The notes below the pieces were generated by a model, which made no database searches, was not told the origin of the DNA, and saw only the letters and a program-made list of their open reading frames with translations. The translations under genes and the position numbers were made by a program. Positions 43,760 through 52,339 of a stretch of DNA of 64,000 bases are shown here, piece after piece; position 1 is the first letter of the stretch, and every line of letters begins with the position of its first letter. Location: assembly GCF_000422365.1 (NCBI RefSeq), contig NZ_KE383820.1, positions 277,324-341,323 on the forward strand, read 5' to 3'. Source of the DNA: Mesoflavibacter zeaxanthinifaciens DSM 18436 (GTDB lineage Bacteria; Bacteroidota; Bacteroidia; Flavobacteriales; Flavobacteriaceae).

Positions 43760-45718
43760 TTGATATCAAAAACTACCATAGATCAAGTATATGAAACCGC
43801 CAGACTAGAAGAGGTTATTGGTGACTTCGTTCAGCTTAAAAAAGCTGGTAGTAACTTTAAAGGTTTAAGTCCGTTTTCAGACGAGCGTACACCAAGTTTT
43901 ATGGTATCTCCAGTAAAGCAAATCTGGAAGGATTTTAGTACAGGTAAAGGAGGAAATGTAGTAGCTTTTTTAATGGAGCATGAGCATTTTACTTATCCTG
44001 AAGCAATAAAGTATTTAGCAAAAAAATACAATATTGAAATTGAAGAAACAGAGCAAACTAACGCTCAAAAAGAAGCGCAAGATAAAAGAGAAAGTCTTTA
44101 TTTGGTAAGTGAATATGCAAACACATATTTTCAAAATATATTACACAATACAGATAAAGGTAAAGCAATTGGATTAAGCTATTTTAAAGAGCGTGGTTTT
44201 ACATCAGAAACTATAAAAAAGTTTGATTTAGGTTATTCTTTAGACGATTGGAGTGCTTTTACAGATGAGGCTATAAAACAAGGATATCAATTAGAGTTTT
44301 TAGAAGAAACAGGACTTACAATAGTTAAAGAAAACAAACAATTTGACCGATTTAAAGGTCGTGTAATGTTTCCTATACAAAGCATGAGTGGTCGTGTTTT
44401 AGGTTTTGGAGGTCGTATTTTAACAAACGATAAAAAAGCAGCCAAATATCTAAATAGTCCAGAAAGTGAAATTTACCATAAAAGTAAAGTGCTTTATGGT
44501 ATTTATCATGCTAAGCAAAGCATAGCAAAAGAAGATAATTGTTATTTAGTAGAAGGTTATACAGACGTTATTCAGTTTTATCAAACAGGAATAAAAAACG
44601 TAGTTTCAAGTTCTGGTACAGCTTTAACAAGTGATCAAATTAGATTAATTAATAGGCTAACCAAAAATATTACGGTGCTTTTTGACGGCGATGCTGCAGG
44701 TATGCGTGCGTCATTACGTGGTATAGATTTGATTTTAGAGCAAGGTATGAATGTTAAGGTTTGTACCTTTCCAGAAGGCGAAGATCCAGATAGTTTTGCT
44801 AAGTCAAATACATTAGAAGAGTTAACAACTTATTTAGAAGAAAACGCTAAAGATTTCATTCAGTTTAAAGCATCGGTGTTATACCAATCTGCAAAAGGAG
44901 ATCCAATAAAAAAAGCTGAAACGATTAGAGACATTGTTACAAGTATCTCAAAAATACCAGACAGGATTAAAACCGAGGTTTATATTCAAGAATGCGCTCG
45001 TATTATGGATATAAGTGAAGATGTACTTTTTACAACTTTAGCACAACTTCAAAATAAAGAAGTAAACGAAACTTCAAAACAAAATGTCATAGCAAAAAAA
45101 GCATTTGATGTAATAAAACCAGAGCAATCTGTAAAAAAGGTTGATGTTCAATATGAATTAGAAAGAAAAATTATTGAAATTTTATTGCTTTATGGTGATA
45201 GAACAGAAGAGTTTGAAGATTCTATATTGAAAGAAAATGAAAAAGGTGATTTAGTAGAGGAAACAGTAATACAAGAAGCTAAAGTATTTGAAAAAATTTA
45301 CTTAGATCTTCAAGAAGACGAAATGGAGTTTTTAAATCCAAAATTTAAATCTATTTATTATGAGGTCATAAATGGTTTAAACCAAGATCCTAATTTTAAA
45401 ATAGAAAACCTTATTAACACTATAGATCCTGTGCTTTCACAAGAGATCACTTCTATTATGATGGAAGATGAAAAATATAGTCTAGCAGATTGGCAAAGAA
45501 ACAATATCTTTCCTAAGGACAAAACAATAAGTTTATCTCAATTAGTTAGTCAAACTATTTTGCACTTAAGGTCATTTTTAATAACTAAAAAGATAAACAG
45601 TTTATTGCAGCAAACAGATAGTGATTTAACAGTGCAAAATAGATCTATTATCGAAGATGTAATGGATTATAAAAAACTAGATAACATTTTATCTAGACGC
45701 TTAGGTAAACCTTTATAG
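43760..45718 (+). CDS. dnaG: DNA primase, lacking zinc ligands
   Basis: 652 residues from a TTG start (ISKTTIDQVYETARLEEVIGDFVQLKK). The N-terminal domain aligns with the CHC2 zinc finger but its four ligand positions read Ser37, Ser40, Asp58 and Thr61. The TOPRIM core is intact: VEGYTDVIQF near 268 and DGDAAG near 313. It makes RNA primers for DNA replication. The remaining fold looks complete, so the loss of zinc ligands appears to be an inherited feature. It is convergent with the response regulator gene, and the two stop codons overlap by six bases. Confidence 0.93.
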   Translation: MISKTTIDQVYETARLEEVIGDFVQLKKAGSNFKGLSPFSDERTPSFMVSPVKQIWKDFSTGKGGNVVAFLMEHEHFTYPEAIKYLAKKYNIEIEETEQTNAQKEAQDKRESLYLVSEYANTYFQNILHNTDKGKAIGLSYFKERGFTSETIKKFDLGYSLDDWSAFTDEAIKQGYQLEFLEETGLTIVKENKQFDRFKGRVMFPIQSMSGRVLGFGGRILTNDKKAAKYLNSPESEIYHKSKVLYGIYHAKQSIAKEDNCYLVEGYTDVIQFYQTGIKNVVSSSGTALTSDQIRLINRLTKNITVLFDGDAAGMRASLRGIDLILEQGMNVKVCTFPEGEDPDSFAKSNTLEELTTYLEENAKDFIQFKASVLYQSAKGDPIKKAETIRDIVTSISKIPDRIKTEVYIQECARIMDISEDVLFTTLAQLQNKEVNETSKQNVIAKKAFDVIKPEQSVKKVDVQYELERKIIEILLLYGDRTEEFEDSILKENEKGDLVEETVIQEAKVFEKIYLDLQEDEMEFLNPKFKSIYYEVINGLNQDPNFKIENLINTIDPVLSQEITSIMMEDEKYSLADWQRNNIFPKDKTISLSQLVSQTILHLRSFLITKKINSLLQQTDSDLTVQNRSIIEDVMDYKKLDNILSRRLGKPL

Positions 45719-46339
45719 GTTTAAATTATTAGCTTGATTAACCAAGTCTATTAAGTTAGAGACGTTTAACTTTTTCATTAATCTTGCTTTATAAGTACTT
45801 ACCGTTTTTTCGTTTATGTTTAATTCTTCAGCAACTTCTTTGTTTCGTCTACCATTAGAAAGAAGTTTTAAAACTTCTACTTCTCTTGTAGATAGTTTTT
45901 TAAAATAACTTCCTCCTCTACTTTTAGATTTATTTGATGCAATTTTTTTAGATAAAGCAGGACTTAAATAAACGCCTCCTAAATGCACTTTCATTATTGC
46001 ATCTTTTAATGTTAATAAGTCTTCTGTTTTAGATATAAATCCATCTGCGCCAGCTTTAATGGTGCTAATCGCATAAACATCTTCTTGTTGTCCAGAAAAA
46101 ATAATTGTTTTAACGTTAGGGTGTTCTTTTTTTAAGCGTCTTAAAACGCTTATCCCGTTAAGTTTGGGTAAGTCAATGTCGCACATTATAATGTCTACGT
46201 AGTATTCATTTAAAACGTCAAAGATAGCTTCTCCGTCTGCTACAGTAGCAACAATTTTTACATCTCTAGAATCTGAAAAGACCAATTCTATTCCTTTTGT
46301 AATAATAGGATATTGGTCTGCAACCAATAATTTGACCAT
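45713..46339 (-). CDS. NarL/LuxR-type response regulator
   Basis: 208 residues. An N-terminal receiver domain (about 1-120) carries the phosphoacceptor Asp54 in CDIDLPKLNG, and a C-terminal LuxR HTH runs from about 146 to 205 (LSTREVEVLKLLSNGRRNKEVAEELNINEKTVSTYKARL). The sensor kinase is not adjacent. It overlaps the 3' end of dnaG by six bases on the opposite strand. Target genes are unknown. Confidence 0.9.
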   Translation of the reverse strand: MVKLLVADQYPIITKGIELVFSDSRDVKIVATVADGEAIFDVLNEYYVDIIMCDIDLPKLNGISVLRRLKKEHPNVKTIIFSGQQEDVYAISTIKAGADGFISKTEDLLTLKDAIMKVHLGGVYLSPALSKKIASNKSKSRGGSYFKKLSTREVEVLKLLSNGRRNKEVAEELNINEKTVSTYKARLMKKLNVSNLIDLVNQANNLNL

Positions 46340-46448
46340 GTTGTAAGTTTTTTATATCCATCAAAAAGTAAGATAGACTGGTTATAGAATAATTAATAGC
46401 ATTCTAAAGTTATGTAAAAAACAGAAAAAAACAAAGTAAATTAAGGTG

Positions 46449-47237
46449 TTATAACAAAAATTTAGGGATTTCACACACAGGTATAGGGTTCATTTTATGT
46501 AAGTTTCTGGTATTGTATGACTTATATATTTTAAAAACTTCTTTTTCTCTTCCCGAAAAATCAGAAACCTGTTTTCCTTTGGCATCCATGGTCATAGCCC
46601 ATTCTAATTCAGGATAGCTAGCGCCTATTTGGTCTTCGTCGCTTCTTGCGTCACCAAATAAACCATCGCTTGGTGCTGCCTCAATTATTGATTTAGGGAC
46701 ATGTAAAAATTCGCCAATTTTATAAACTTCACTTTTCATTAAATCTGCAATTGGACTTAAATCTACGCCGCCATCTCCATATTTTGTATAAAAACCAACG
46801 CCAAAATCTTCAACTTTATTTCCAGTTCCAGCAACTAATAACCCATATAAACCTGCATGGTAGTACAAAGTAGTCATGCGCAGTCTTGCTCTTGTGTTAG
46901 CAAGTGCCATATCAACAGTATCCTGTTTGCCTTCTAAAGAAACTTCTGTCTTAAACTCTTCAAAAACAGGAGTTAAATCTACTCTAACATCGTCAACATT
47001 ACTATATCTATTTTTAAGTTGTTTGATGTGTTCTTGTGCTCTACTTACGTGGCTAGCTGCTTGATGTATAGGCATTTCTATGCATAAAACTTTTAAGCCT
47101 GTTTCTGCGCACAAAGTAGATGTTACTGCGCTATCGATTCCGCCAGAAACACCAACAACAAAACCATTAACTTTTGCGTTATTTGCATAGTCTTTTAACC
47201 AGTTTACAATATGTTTAACAACTTTTTCTGTTTGCAT
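46449..47237 (-). CDS. nadE: NAD+ synthetase, ammonia-dependent
   Basis: 262 residues, without the N-terminal glutaminase domain. The ATP-binding loop SGGIDS is at 31-36, and the P1/P2 segments include GTGNKVEDFGVGFYTKYGDGGVDLSP. It makes NAD+ from nicotinate adenine dinucleotide. It is divergent from gldB with 91 bases between. The response regulator gene is 110 bases downstream on the same strand, but co-transcription is uncertain. Confidence 0.93.
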   Translation of the reverse strand: MQTEKVVKHIVNWLKDYANNAKVNGFVVGVSGGIDSAVTSTLCAETGLKVLCIEMPIHQAASHVSRAQEHIKQLKNRYSNVDDVRVDLTPVFEEFKTEVSLEGKQDTVDMALANTRARLRMTTLYYHAGLYGLLVAGTGNKVEDFGVGFYTKYGDGGVDLSPIADLMKSEVYKIGEFLHVPKSIIEAAPSDGLFGDARSDEDQIGASYPELEWAMTMDAKGKQVSDFSGREKEVFKIYKSYNTRNLHKMNPIPVCEIPKFLL

Positions 47238-47264
47238 AATAAAAGAATTTAAGTTAAAGTGTAG

Positions 47265-47272
47265 TACCTTTG
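47265..47272 (+). promoter_or_regulatory. -7 box candidate of gldB
   Basis: TACCTTTG fits TAnnTTTG exactly and lies 57 bases before the gldB ATG. No TTG was found at 17-23 bases upstream. The other side of this 91-base gap drives nadE. Confidence 0.4.
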
Positions 47273-47328
47273 TTTAACAAAAGTAAAGTAAAGCTTTAAG
47301 TAATAAAAATTAAGAGAAGTTTAAGTCT

Positions 47329-48288
47329 ATGAGAGTTTACATTTTTTGTGTTTTTATTTTTTTTAGTCTGTTTTCTTGTGAAGACGACAATAAAATAGAA
47401 GAAGAAATATCTAAAATTAATGTGAATTTAGATGTAGAACGTTTTGATTTAGCGTTTTCTAACACTTCTAAAGAAGATTTTCCAAAACTAAAAGAAGCAT
47501 ATCCATTTATGTTTTCTAATAAATATGAAGATGAGTTTTGGTTAAACAGAATGACAGATACTTTAGATGTTCTAATTGCTGAAAAAACAAGAGAAGTTTT
47601 TCCTGATTTTAAGGATGAGACTGTTGAAATAAAAAAAATGTATCAACATCTAAAATATTATTTCCCAGATACTAAAATCCCAAGAATAATAACCTTTAAT
47701 GATAGAGTGGTATATCAAAATAGAGTTTTTGTAACAGATACAGTTACGTTAATAGAGCTTGATACGTATTTAGGAAAAGACCATGAGTTTTATCAAGGTA
47801 TGCAAAAGTATATTGCTAGTAATATGGAGTCAGAATATATAGTTTCAGACCTATCTGAAGCTTATGCTAAAAAAATAATTTTAGATGGCAAACGAAAAAA
47901 CTTGTTAGAAGAAATGATTTACCACGGAAAGATATTGTATTTCAAAGACATGATTATTCCGTTTAAAACTGATGCAGAAAAAATAAAATACACACCAGAG
48001 CAAATAGAATGGGTAAAATCTAATGAAGAGTACATCTGGCGTTACTTTGTAGATAAAGAGTTGCTTTTTAGTACAGATGCAAAATTACCTGGTAGGTTTA
48101 TTAATCCAGCTCCTTTTTCTAAATTTTATTTAGAGCAAATTGATAATGAATCGCCTGGTCGTGTAGGAAGATACATAGGTTGGCAAATTGTAAGGTCTTA
48201 TGCAGAAAAAAATGACATAGATTTTGTACAGTTGTTAAATACACCAGCACAAACAATTTTTAATAAAGCAAAATATAAACCAAATTAA
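47329..48288 (+). CDS. gldB: Gliding motility lipoprotein GldB
   Basis: 319 residues. A lipoprotein signal with lipobox LFSC (Cys17) is followed by a conserved GldB body (VERFDLAFSNT, AYPFMFSNKYEDEFW, YYFPDTKIPRIITFNDR, YLGKDHEFY). GldB is required for gliding and T9SS function in flavobacteria. It is followed 2 bases later by gldC, the usual gldBC arrangement. The protein would be a membrane-anchored periplasmic lipoprotein. Confidence 0.92.
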   Translation: MRVYIFCVFIFFSLFSCEDDNKIEEEISKINVNLDVERFDLAFSNTSKEDFPKLKEAYPFMFSNKYEDEFWLNRMTDTLDVLIAEKTREVFPDFKDETVEIKKMYQHLKYYFPDTKIPRIITFNDRVVYQNRVFVTDTVTLIELDTYLGKDHEFYQGMQKYIASNMESEYIVSDLSEAYAKKIILDGKRKNLLEEMIYHGKILYFKDMIIPFKTDAEKIKYTPEQIEWVKSNEEYIWRYFVDKELLFSTDAKLPGRFINPAPFSKFYLEQIDNESPGRVGRYIGWQIVRSYAEKNDIDFVQLLNTPAQTIFNKAKYKPN

Positions 48289-48290
48289 TA

Positions 48291-48623
48291 ATGGCAAATA
48301 TTAAATCAGAAATAAAATTAAACGTAGAATTAGATGAAAATCGTGTTCCAGAAAAATTAAACTGGACAGCACAAGATGGCGGAATAACAAATGCAGAAGC
48401 TAAAGCAATGATGCTTTCTGTTTGGGATAGTAAAGCGCAAGAATCTTTAAGGATAGATTTATGGACAAAAGATATGCCTGTAGATGAAATGAAAGTTTTT
48501 TTCCATCAAACATTAGTAGCTATGAGTAACACATTTCATAGAGCAACACAAGACGAAAAAATGTCTGCTACAATGAAAGATTTTTGTGATTACTTTGCAG
48601 AAAAACTTGAATTGAAAAAATAA
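48291..48623 (+). CDS. gldC: Gliding motility protein GldC
   Basis: 110 residues, typical of GldC (KSEIKLNVELDENRVPEKLNWTAQDGGI, FFHQTLVAMSNTFHRATQD). No signal peptide is seen, so it is probably cytosolic. It starts 2 bases after gldB and is followed by a bidirectional terminator. In F. johnsoniae its gene neighbour relationship is the same. Confidence 0.93.
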   Translation: MANIKSEIKLNVELDENRVPEKLNWTAQDGGITNAEAKAMMLSVWDSKAQESLRIDLWTKDMPVDEMKVFFHQTLVAMSNTFHRATQDEKMSATMKDFCDYFAEKLELKK

Positions 48624-48642
48624 GAGCATCATAATTTAAAAT

Positions 48643-48675
48643 AAAAAACCGAAGCAATTTGCTTCGGTTTTTTTT
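48643..48675. terminator. Bidirectional terminator
   Basis: AACCGAAGC pairs with GCTTCGGTT around AATTT (core 48647-48669), flanked by A and T runs on both sides. It ends gldBC (plus) and pruA (minus). Confidence 0.88.
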
Positions 48676-48692
48676 ATTGAATAATTTATAGA

Positions 48693-50321
48693 TTATTCAC
48701 CTAAAAACGGATATCTGTAATCTGTTGGAGTTACAAATGTTTCTTTAATCATTCTTGGTGAAACCCAACGTAATAAATTTAAAGCACTTCCAGCTTTATC
48801 GTTAGTTCCAGATGATCTTGCACCACCAAAAGGTTGTTGTCCTACAACAGCACCAGTTGGTTTATCGTTAATGTAGAAGTTACCAGCACAATTTTGTAAT
48901 GCTTTTGTTGCTTCTACAATAGCATATCTGTCTTGTGCTAAAATAGCTCCTGTTAAAGCATACTCGCTAGTGCCATCTACTAATTCTAATGTTTCAGAGA
49001 ATTGATCATCTTTAAACACGTAAATAGTAATTACAGGACCAAAAAGTTCTTCTTGCATTGTTGTATATTTTGGATCTGTTGTTAAAAGTACAGTTGGCTC
49101 TATAAAATAACCTTTACTTTTATCGTAATTTCCGCCAGCTATAACTTCAACATTATCATCAGCTTTAGCTTGGTCGATATACTTTGCTAATTTATCAAAA
49201 GAACCTTCGTGTATTACAGCAGTAAAGAAGTTGCTCATATCTTCTGGAGAACCTATTTTAAATGATTTTACATCTTCTACTACGTAGTCTTTAACTTGGT
49301 CCCAAATACTTTCAGAGATGTATGCTCTAGAAGCTGCGCTACATTTTTGACCTTGAAACTCAAATGCGCCTCTAACAATTGCAGTAGCGACTTGTTTTGG
49401 GTTTGCGGTTTTATGTGCGACAATAAAATCTTTTCCTCCAGTTTCACCTACAATTTTAGGGTATGTTTTGTAGTTGTGAATGTTGTTACCTATTTTTTTC
49501 CATAATTCTTTAAAGATAAAAGTAGATCCTGTAAAGTGTAATCCTGAAAAATCTGGACTGTCTAAAACAGTATCTGTAATCATCACTGGATCACCAAAAA
49601 CAACGTTAATTACACCGTCTGGTACACCAGCTTCTTTAAATACATCCATTACAACTTTAGCAGAGTAGATTTGTGAGTCACTTGGTTTCCAAACCACAAC
49701 ATTACCCATCATAGCCATACAAGAAGGTAAGTTTCCTGCAATTGCAGTAAAGTTAAATGGAGTTACTGCGTATGTAAATCCTTCTAACGGGCGATATTCT
49801 AAACGATTCCAAGCATCACTTGTGCTTTCTGGTTGGTCGTGATAAATGTCTGTCATGTATTGCACGTTAAAACGTAAAAAATCAATCAACTCGCAAGCAG
49901 AATCAATTTCAGCTTGGTGTATTGTTTTTGATTGTGCAATCATGGTTGCTGCATTAATTTTTGCACGGTATGGACCAGCAATTAATTCTGCAGCTTTTAA
50001 AAATATAGCAGCACGTTGTTCCCAAGGTGTGTTAGCCCATGTTTTTCTAGCTTCTAATGCAGTTGCAATAGCTTCGTCAACATGTTTTTTTTCAGCTAAA
50101 TGGTAGGTTCCAACAACATGTTTATGGTCGTGAGGAGGAGACATTGTTCTTGTGTTTCCTGTAGTAACATCTTTACCATTAATATACATTGGTACATCAA
50201 TAGTCGTGTTAATCATTTCTTTGTATGCTTTTAAAACTGCTTCGCGTTCTGGCGAGCCTGGAGCATAGCTTTTTACTGGTTCATTAACAGCAATAGGTAC
50301 GTTAAAAAATCCTTTTCCCAT
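48693..50321 (-). CDS. pruA: L-glutamate gamma-semialdehyde dehydrogenase
   Basis: 542 residues, single-function form (not fused to proline dehydrogenase). Catalytic Cys327 is in FQGQKCSAA, and the general-base Glu293 is in GETGGKD. The C-terminal PFGGARSSGTNDKAGS is typical. It oxidises glutamate semialdehyde to glutamate in proline catabolism. The proline dehydrogenase gene is not in the window. Confidence 0.94.
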   Translation of the reverse strand: MGKGFFNVPIAVNEPVKSYAPGSPEREAVLKAYKEMINTTIDVPMYINGKDVTTGNTRTMSPPHDHKHVVGTYHLAEKKHVDEAIATALEARKTWANTPWEQRAAIFLKAAELIAGPYRAKINAATMIAQSKTIHQAEIDSACELIDFLRFNVQYMTDIYHDQPESTSDAWNRLEYRPLEGFTYAVTPFNFTAIAGNLPSCMAMMGNVVVWKPSDSQIYSAKVVMDVFKEAGVPDGVINVVFGDPVMITDTVLDSPDFSGLHFTGSTFIFKELWKKIGNNIHNYKTYPKIVGETGGKDFIVAHKTANPKQVATAIVRGAFEFQGQKCSAASRAYISESIWDQVKDYVVEDVKSFKIGSPEDMSNFFTAVIHEGSFDKLAKYIDQAKADDNVEVIAGGNYDKSKGYFIEPTVLLTTDPKYTTMQEELFGPVITIYVFKDDQFSETLELVDGTSEYALTGAILAQDRYAIVEATKALQNCAGNFYINDKPTGAVVGQQPFGGARSSGTNDKAGSALNLLRWVSPRMIKETFVTPTDYRYPFLGE

Positions 50322-50360
50322 AGTTTAATGTTGTGTTTTTTAATTCAAAATTTTGTCACA

Positions 50361-50368
50361 CAAAGGTA
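50361..50368 (-). promoter_or_regulatory. -7 box candidate of pruA
   Basis: On the minus strand TACCTTTG fits TAnnTTTG, 39 bases before the pruA ATG. The same octamer precedes gldB at 47265. No clear -33 element was found. Confidence 0.4.
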
Positions 50369-50455
50369 CAATTTTTTTATGGGTAAAAGTATGTTTTTAG
50401 GAATAGTTAATGGGTAATGTAAATACTTGTTTGGTAGCTTATTATTTAAAAATAA

Positions 50456-50842
50456 TTAGTTGATAGCAAATGGCGCACTAAGGTGAAACTTAGGTATTGC
50501 TACTTCAAAATTTTTGGTGGTTGCAAAATTAACCATATTGTAAAATCCTGACATAGCTCCAAATGGAGATGTTAATAAGCAACCAGAAGAATAGGTGTGA
50601 GATTCACCAGGTTTAATTACAGGTTTTTGACCAATTACGCCTTCGCCTTCAACTTCTTCAATATTGTTTAAAGCATCGTAAATTGTCCATTTTCTTGAAT
50701 TAAGTTGAACAGCATCTTTACCTTGGTTTTCAATAGTTACTTGATAACCAAAAGCAAAATGAAGTTTGTAGTTTTTGTAAAACGTACCTTCAAAATTTGT
50801 TTCTACCGAAATTTTTATGCCTTTAGTAATTTGCTGTACCAT
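50456..50842 (-). CDS. apaG: ApaG domain protein
   Basis: 128 residues, single-domain ApaG (FN3-like fold): YQVTIENQGKDAVQLNSRKWTI and GEGVIGQKPVIKPGESHTYSSGCLL. Associations with Co2+/Mg2+ homeostasis come from studies of other bacteria; no reaction is certain. It lies between the T9SS plug gene and pruA on the same strand, with gaps of 89 and 134 bases. Confidence 0.88.
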   Translation of the reverse strand: MVQQITKGIKISVETNFEGTFYKNYKLHFAFGYQVTIENQGKDAVQLNSRKWTIYDALNNIEEVEGEGVIGQKPVIKPGESHTYSSGCLLTSPFGAMSGFYNMVNFATTKNFEVAIPKFHLSAPFAIN

Positions 50843-50931
50843 AATAGATTAACTGGTTTTCTGCTATTGCAAAAATAGCAAATTATCAGTTAAGTTGATT
50901 GTTTTTAATGTTTATTAGAATAATTTTAAGA

Positions 50932-52182
50932 TTAATTGGTGATTCCAACCGAGTTTTTTTCGCCTAAACCAATTACTTTATCATATCTAGCACCAAGTTC
51001 TCTATAATAAACTATAACTTTATAATTATTTTCTGTTTGCCAAAAACTTCCGCCTATTTTATCATGATCTATGGAGTTGTCTTTGTTTAAAATAACATAT
51101 TTGTAGTTGTAAAAACCTTGTTTTAATATAAATGAAGTGGTATAAATACCTTCTTCTTCAAAAAACTCCATTCTTGTAGCTTCTTCAAGTTCATAGTTAT
51201 TAAAATTCCCATAAACAAAAATATCTTGACCGTCTTCTAATTTTGGGTATTGAAGACTAAAATGAACTTCGGCATAATCTGCTTCTACATCAGGATTATT
51301 AACATCTAAAGCAGTGATTACAAAATTACCGTTAATGTCAGGATTGTATGTGTATTTTTGATTTGCTCTTGACACGTTTGTAAATAAATAAGAGTGGTAT
51401 AAGTCTTGTAAATCAATAAATTGAACGCCATTACTTGCGGCTCTTATTTCTTTGTTTTCGAAAAAGAAAAATTCGTTACCACCATAAAAGCTAGACTTTT
51501 CATTATATCTATAAGTTAGCTCGTTGGCTAAGATGTATTGTGGTTTTAAATCAGTAATTGCAGTTTTTAAATTATTGTTTTGAATAACTACGGTTTTTAC
51601 AGTTTCTTTTGGGTTTACAAACTGAATTTGACTAGAGTTAATGGTAATATCTACTGATTGTTTTTTGTCTATTTCTTTAACGTTTCTGGATCGTCTTATT
51701 GCAACTCCAACATCAGCTAATTGCTCATAAACCATAAATTTTCTAGAGAAAATTATATCGTCATAATCATCATAAATAGTAATCATATAGTTACCTGTAA
51801 CTTTAATGGCTTGCGTGTATTGGTTAGGTATAGTTAACTTGTAATGCGAGTAAGTTTGTAGTGTGTTAAATGAGTTTTGGTAGTTTCTTATGCGTTGTTC
51901 ATCAAAGCCATCTAAGTATTCAGATTCTACTAATTGCGATGGTGTCCAATCAAAATTATAATGTTTAATCTCGTAATAATAATCATCTTCATTTCCATTG
52001 AGAGCATCAAATTCAAGTTGTAAGGATTCGCCTAATTTTATGATTGGAAGTTGGCTTTCTGCAGTCCCGCCATTAAAATAAATGGTTTTAATATAGTCAG
52101 GAGGAATAATTTCTTCAACTTGTGAAAAGCCAAATAAAGGAAAGATTAATAGCAATATAAGTTGTTTAATTTTTTGTTGCAT
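50932..52182 (-). CDS. Type IX secretion system plug protein (DUF5103)
   Basis: 416 residues with a signal peptide (about 1-20, ending FGFSQ). The family signature is visible at the start of the mature part (PDYIKTIYFNGG, PIIKLGESLQLEFDALN, YYEIKHYNFDWTPSQL), and the C-terminal part has strand-rich repeats (DGQDIFVYGNFNNYELEEATRM). Members of this family close the periplasmic side of the T9SS SprA pore in the known structure. It is divergent from nqrA. Confidence 0.88.
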   Translation of the reverse strand: MQQKIKQLILLLIFPLFGFSQVEEIIPPDYIKTIYFNGGTAESQLPIIKLGESLQLEFDALNGNEDDYYYEIKHYNFDWTPSQLVESEYLDGFDEQRIRNYQNSFNTLQTYSHYKLTIPNQYTQAIKVTGNYMITIYDDYDDIIFSRKFMVYEQLADVGVAIRRSRNVKEIDKKQSVDITINSSQIQFVNPKETVKTVVIQNNNLKTAITDLKPQYILANELTYRYNEKSSFYGGNEFFFFENKEIRAASNGVQFIDLQDLYHSYLFTNVSRANQKYTYNPDINGNFVITALDVNNPDVEADYAEVHFSLQYPKLEDGQDIFVYGNFNNYELEEATRMEFFEEEGIYTTSFILKQGFYNYKYVILNKDNSIDHDKIGGSFWQTENNYKVIVYYRELGARYDKVIGLGEKNSVGITN

Positions 52183-52271
52183 TTAACGAAGATTTTATAT
52201 AACAAATATAAACAAAATCTGTGCCTTAAAGTTTTTCTTGATTATTTATGATATAATTATGTATTTATTCT

Positions 52272-52279
52272 TAAATTTG
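52272..52279 (+). promoter_or_regulatory. -7 box candidate of the nqr operon
   Basis: TAAATTTG fits TAnnTTTG and lies 60 bases before the nqrA ATG. A TTG at the proper distance upstream is not obvious. Confidence 0.45.
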
Positions 52280-52339
52280 CACGGATTTTTGATTCCTCAA
52301 AACTCAATCAGTATAACTATTAACTAATAGATTTATAAC

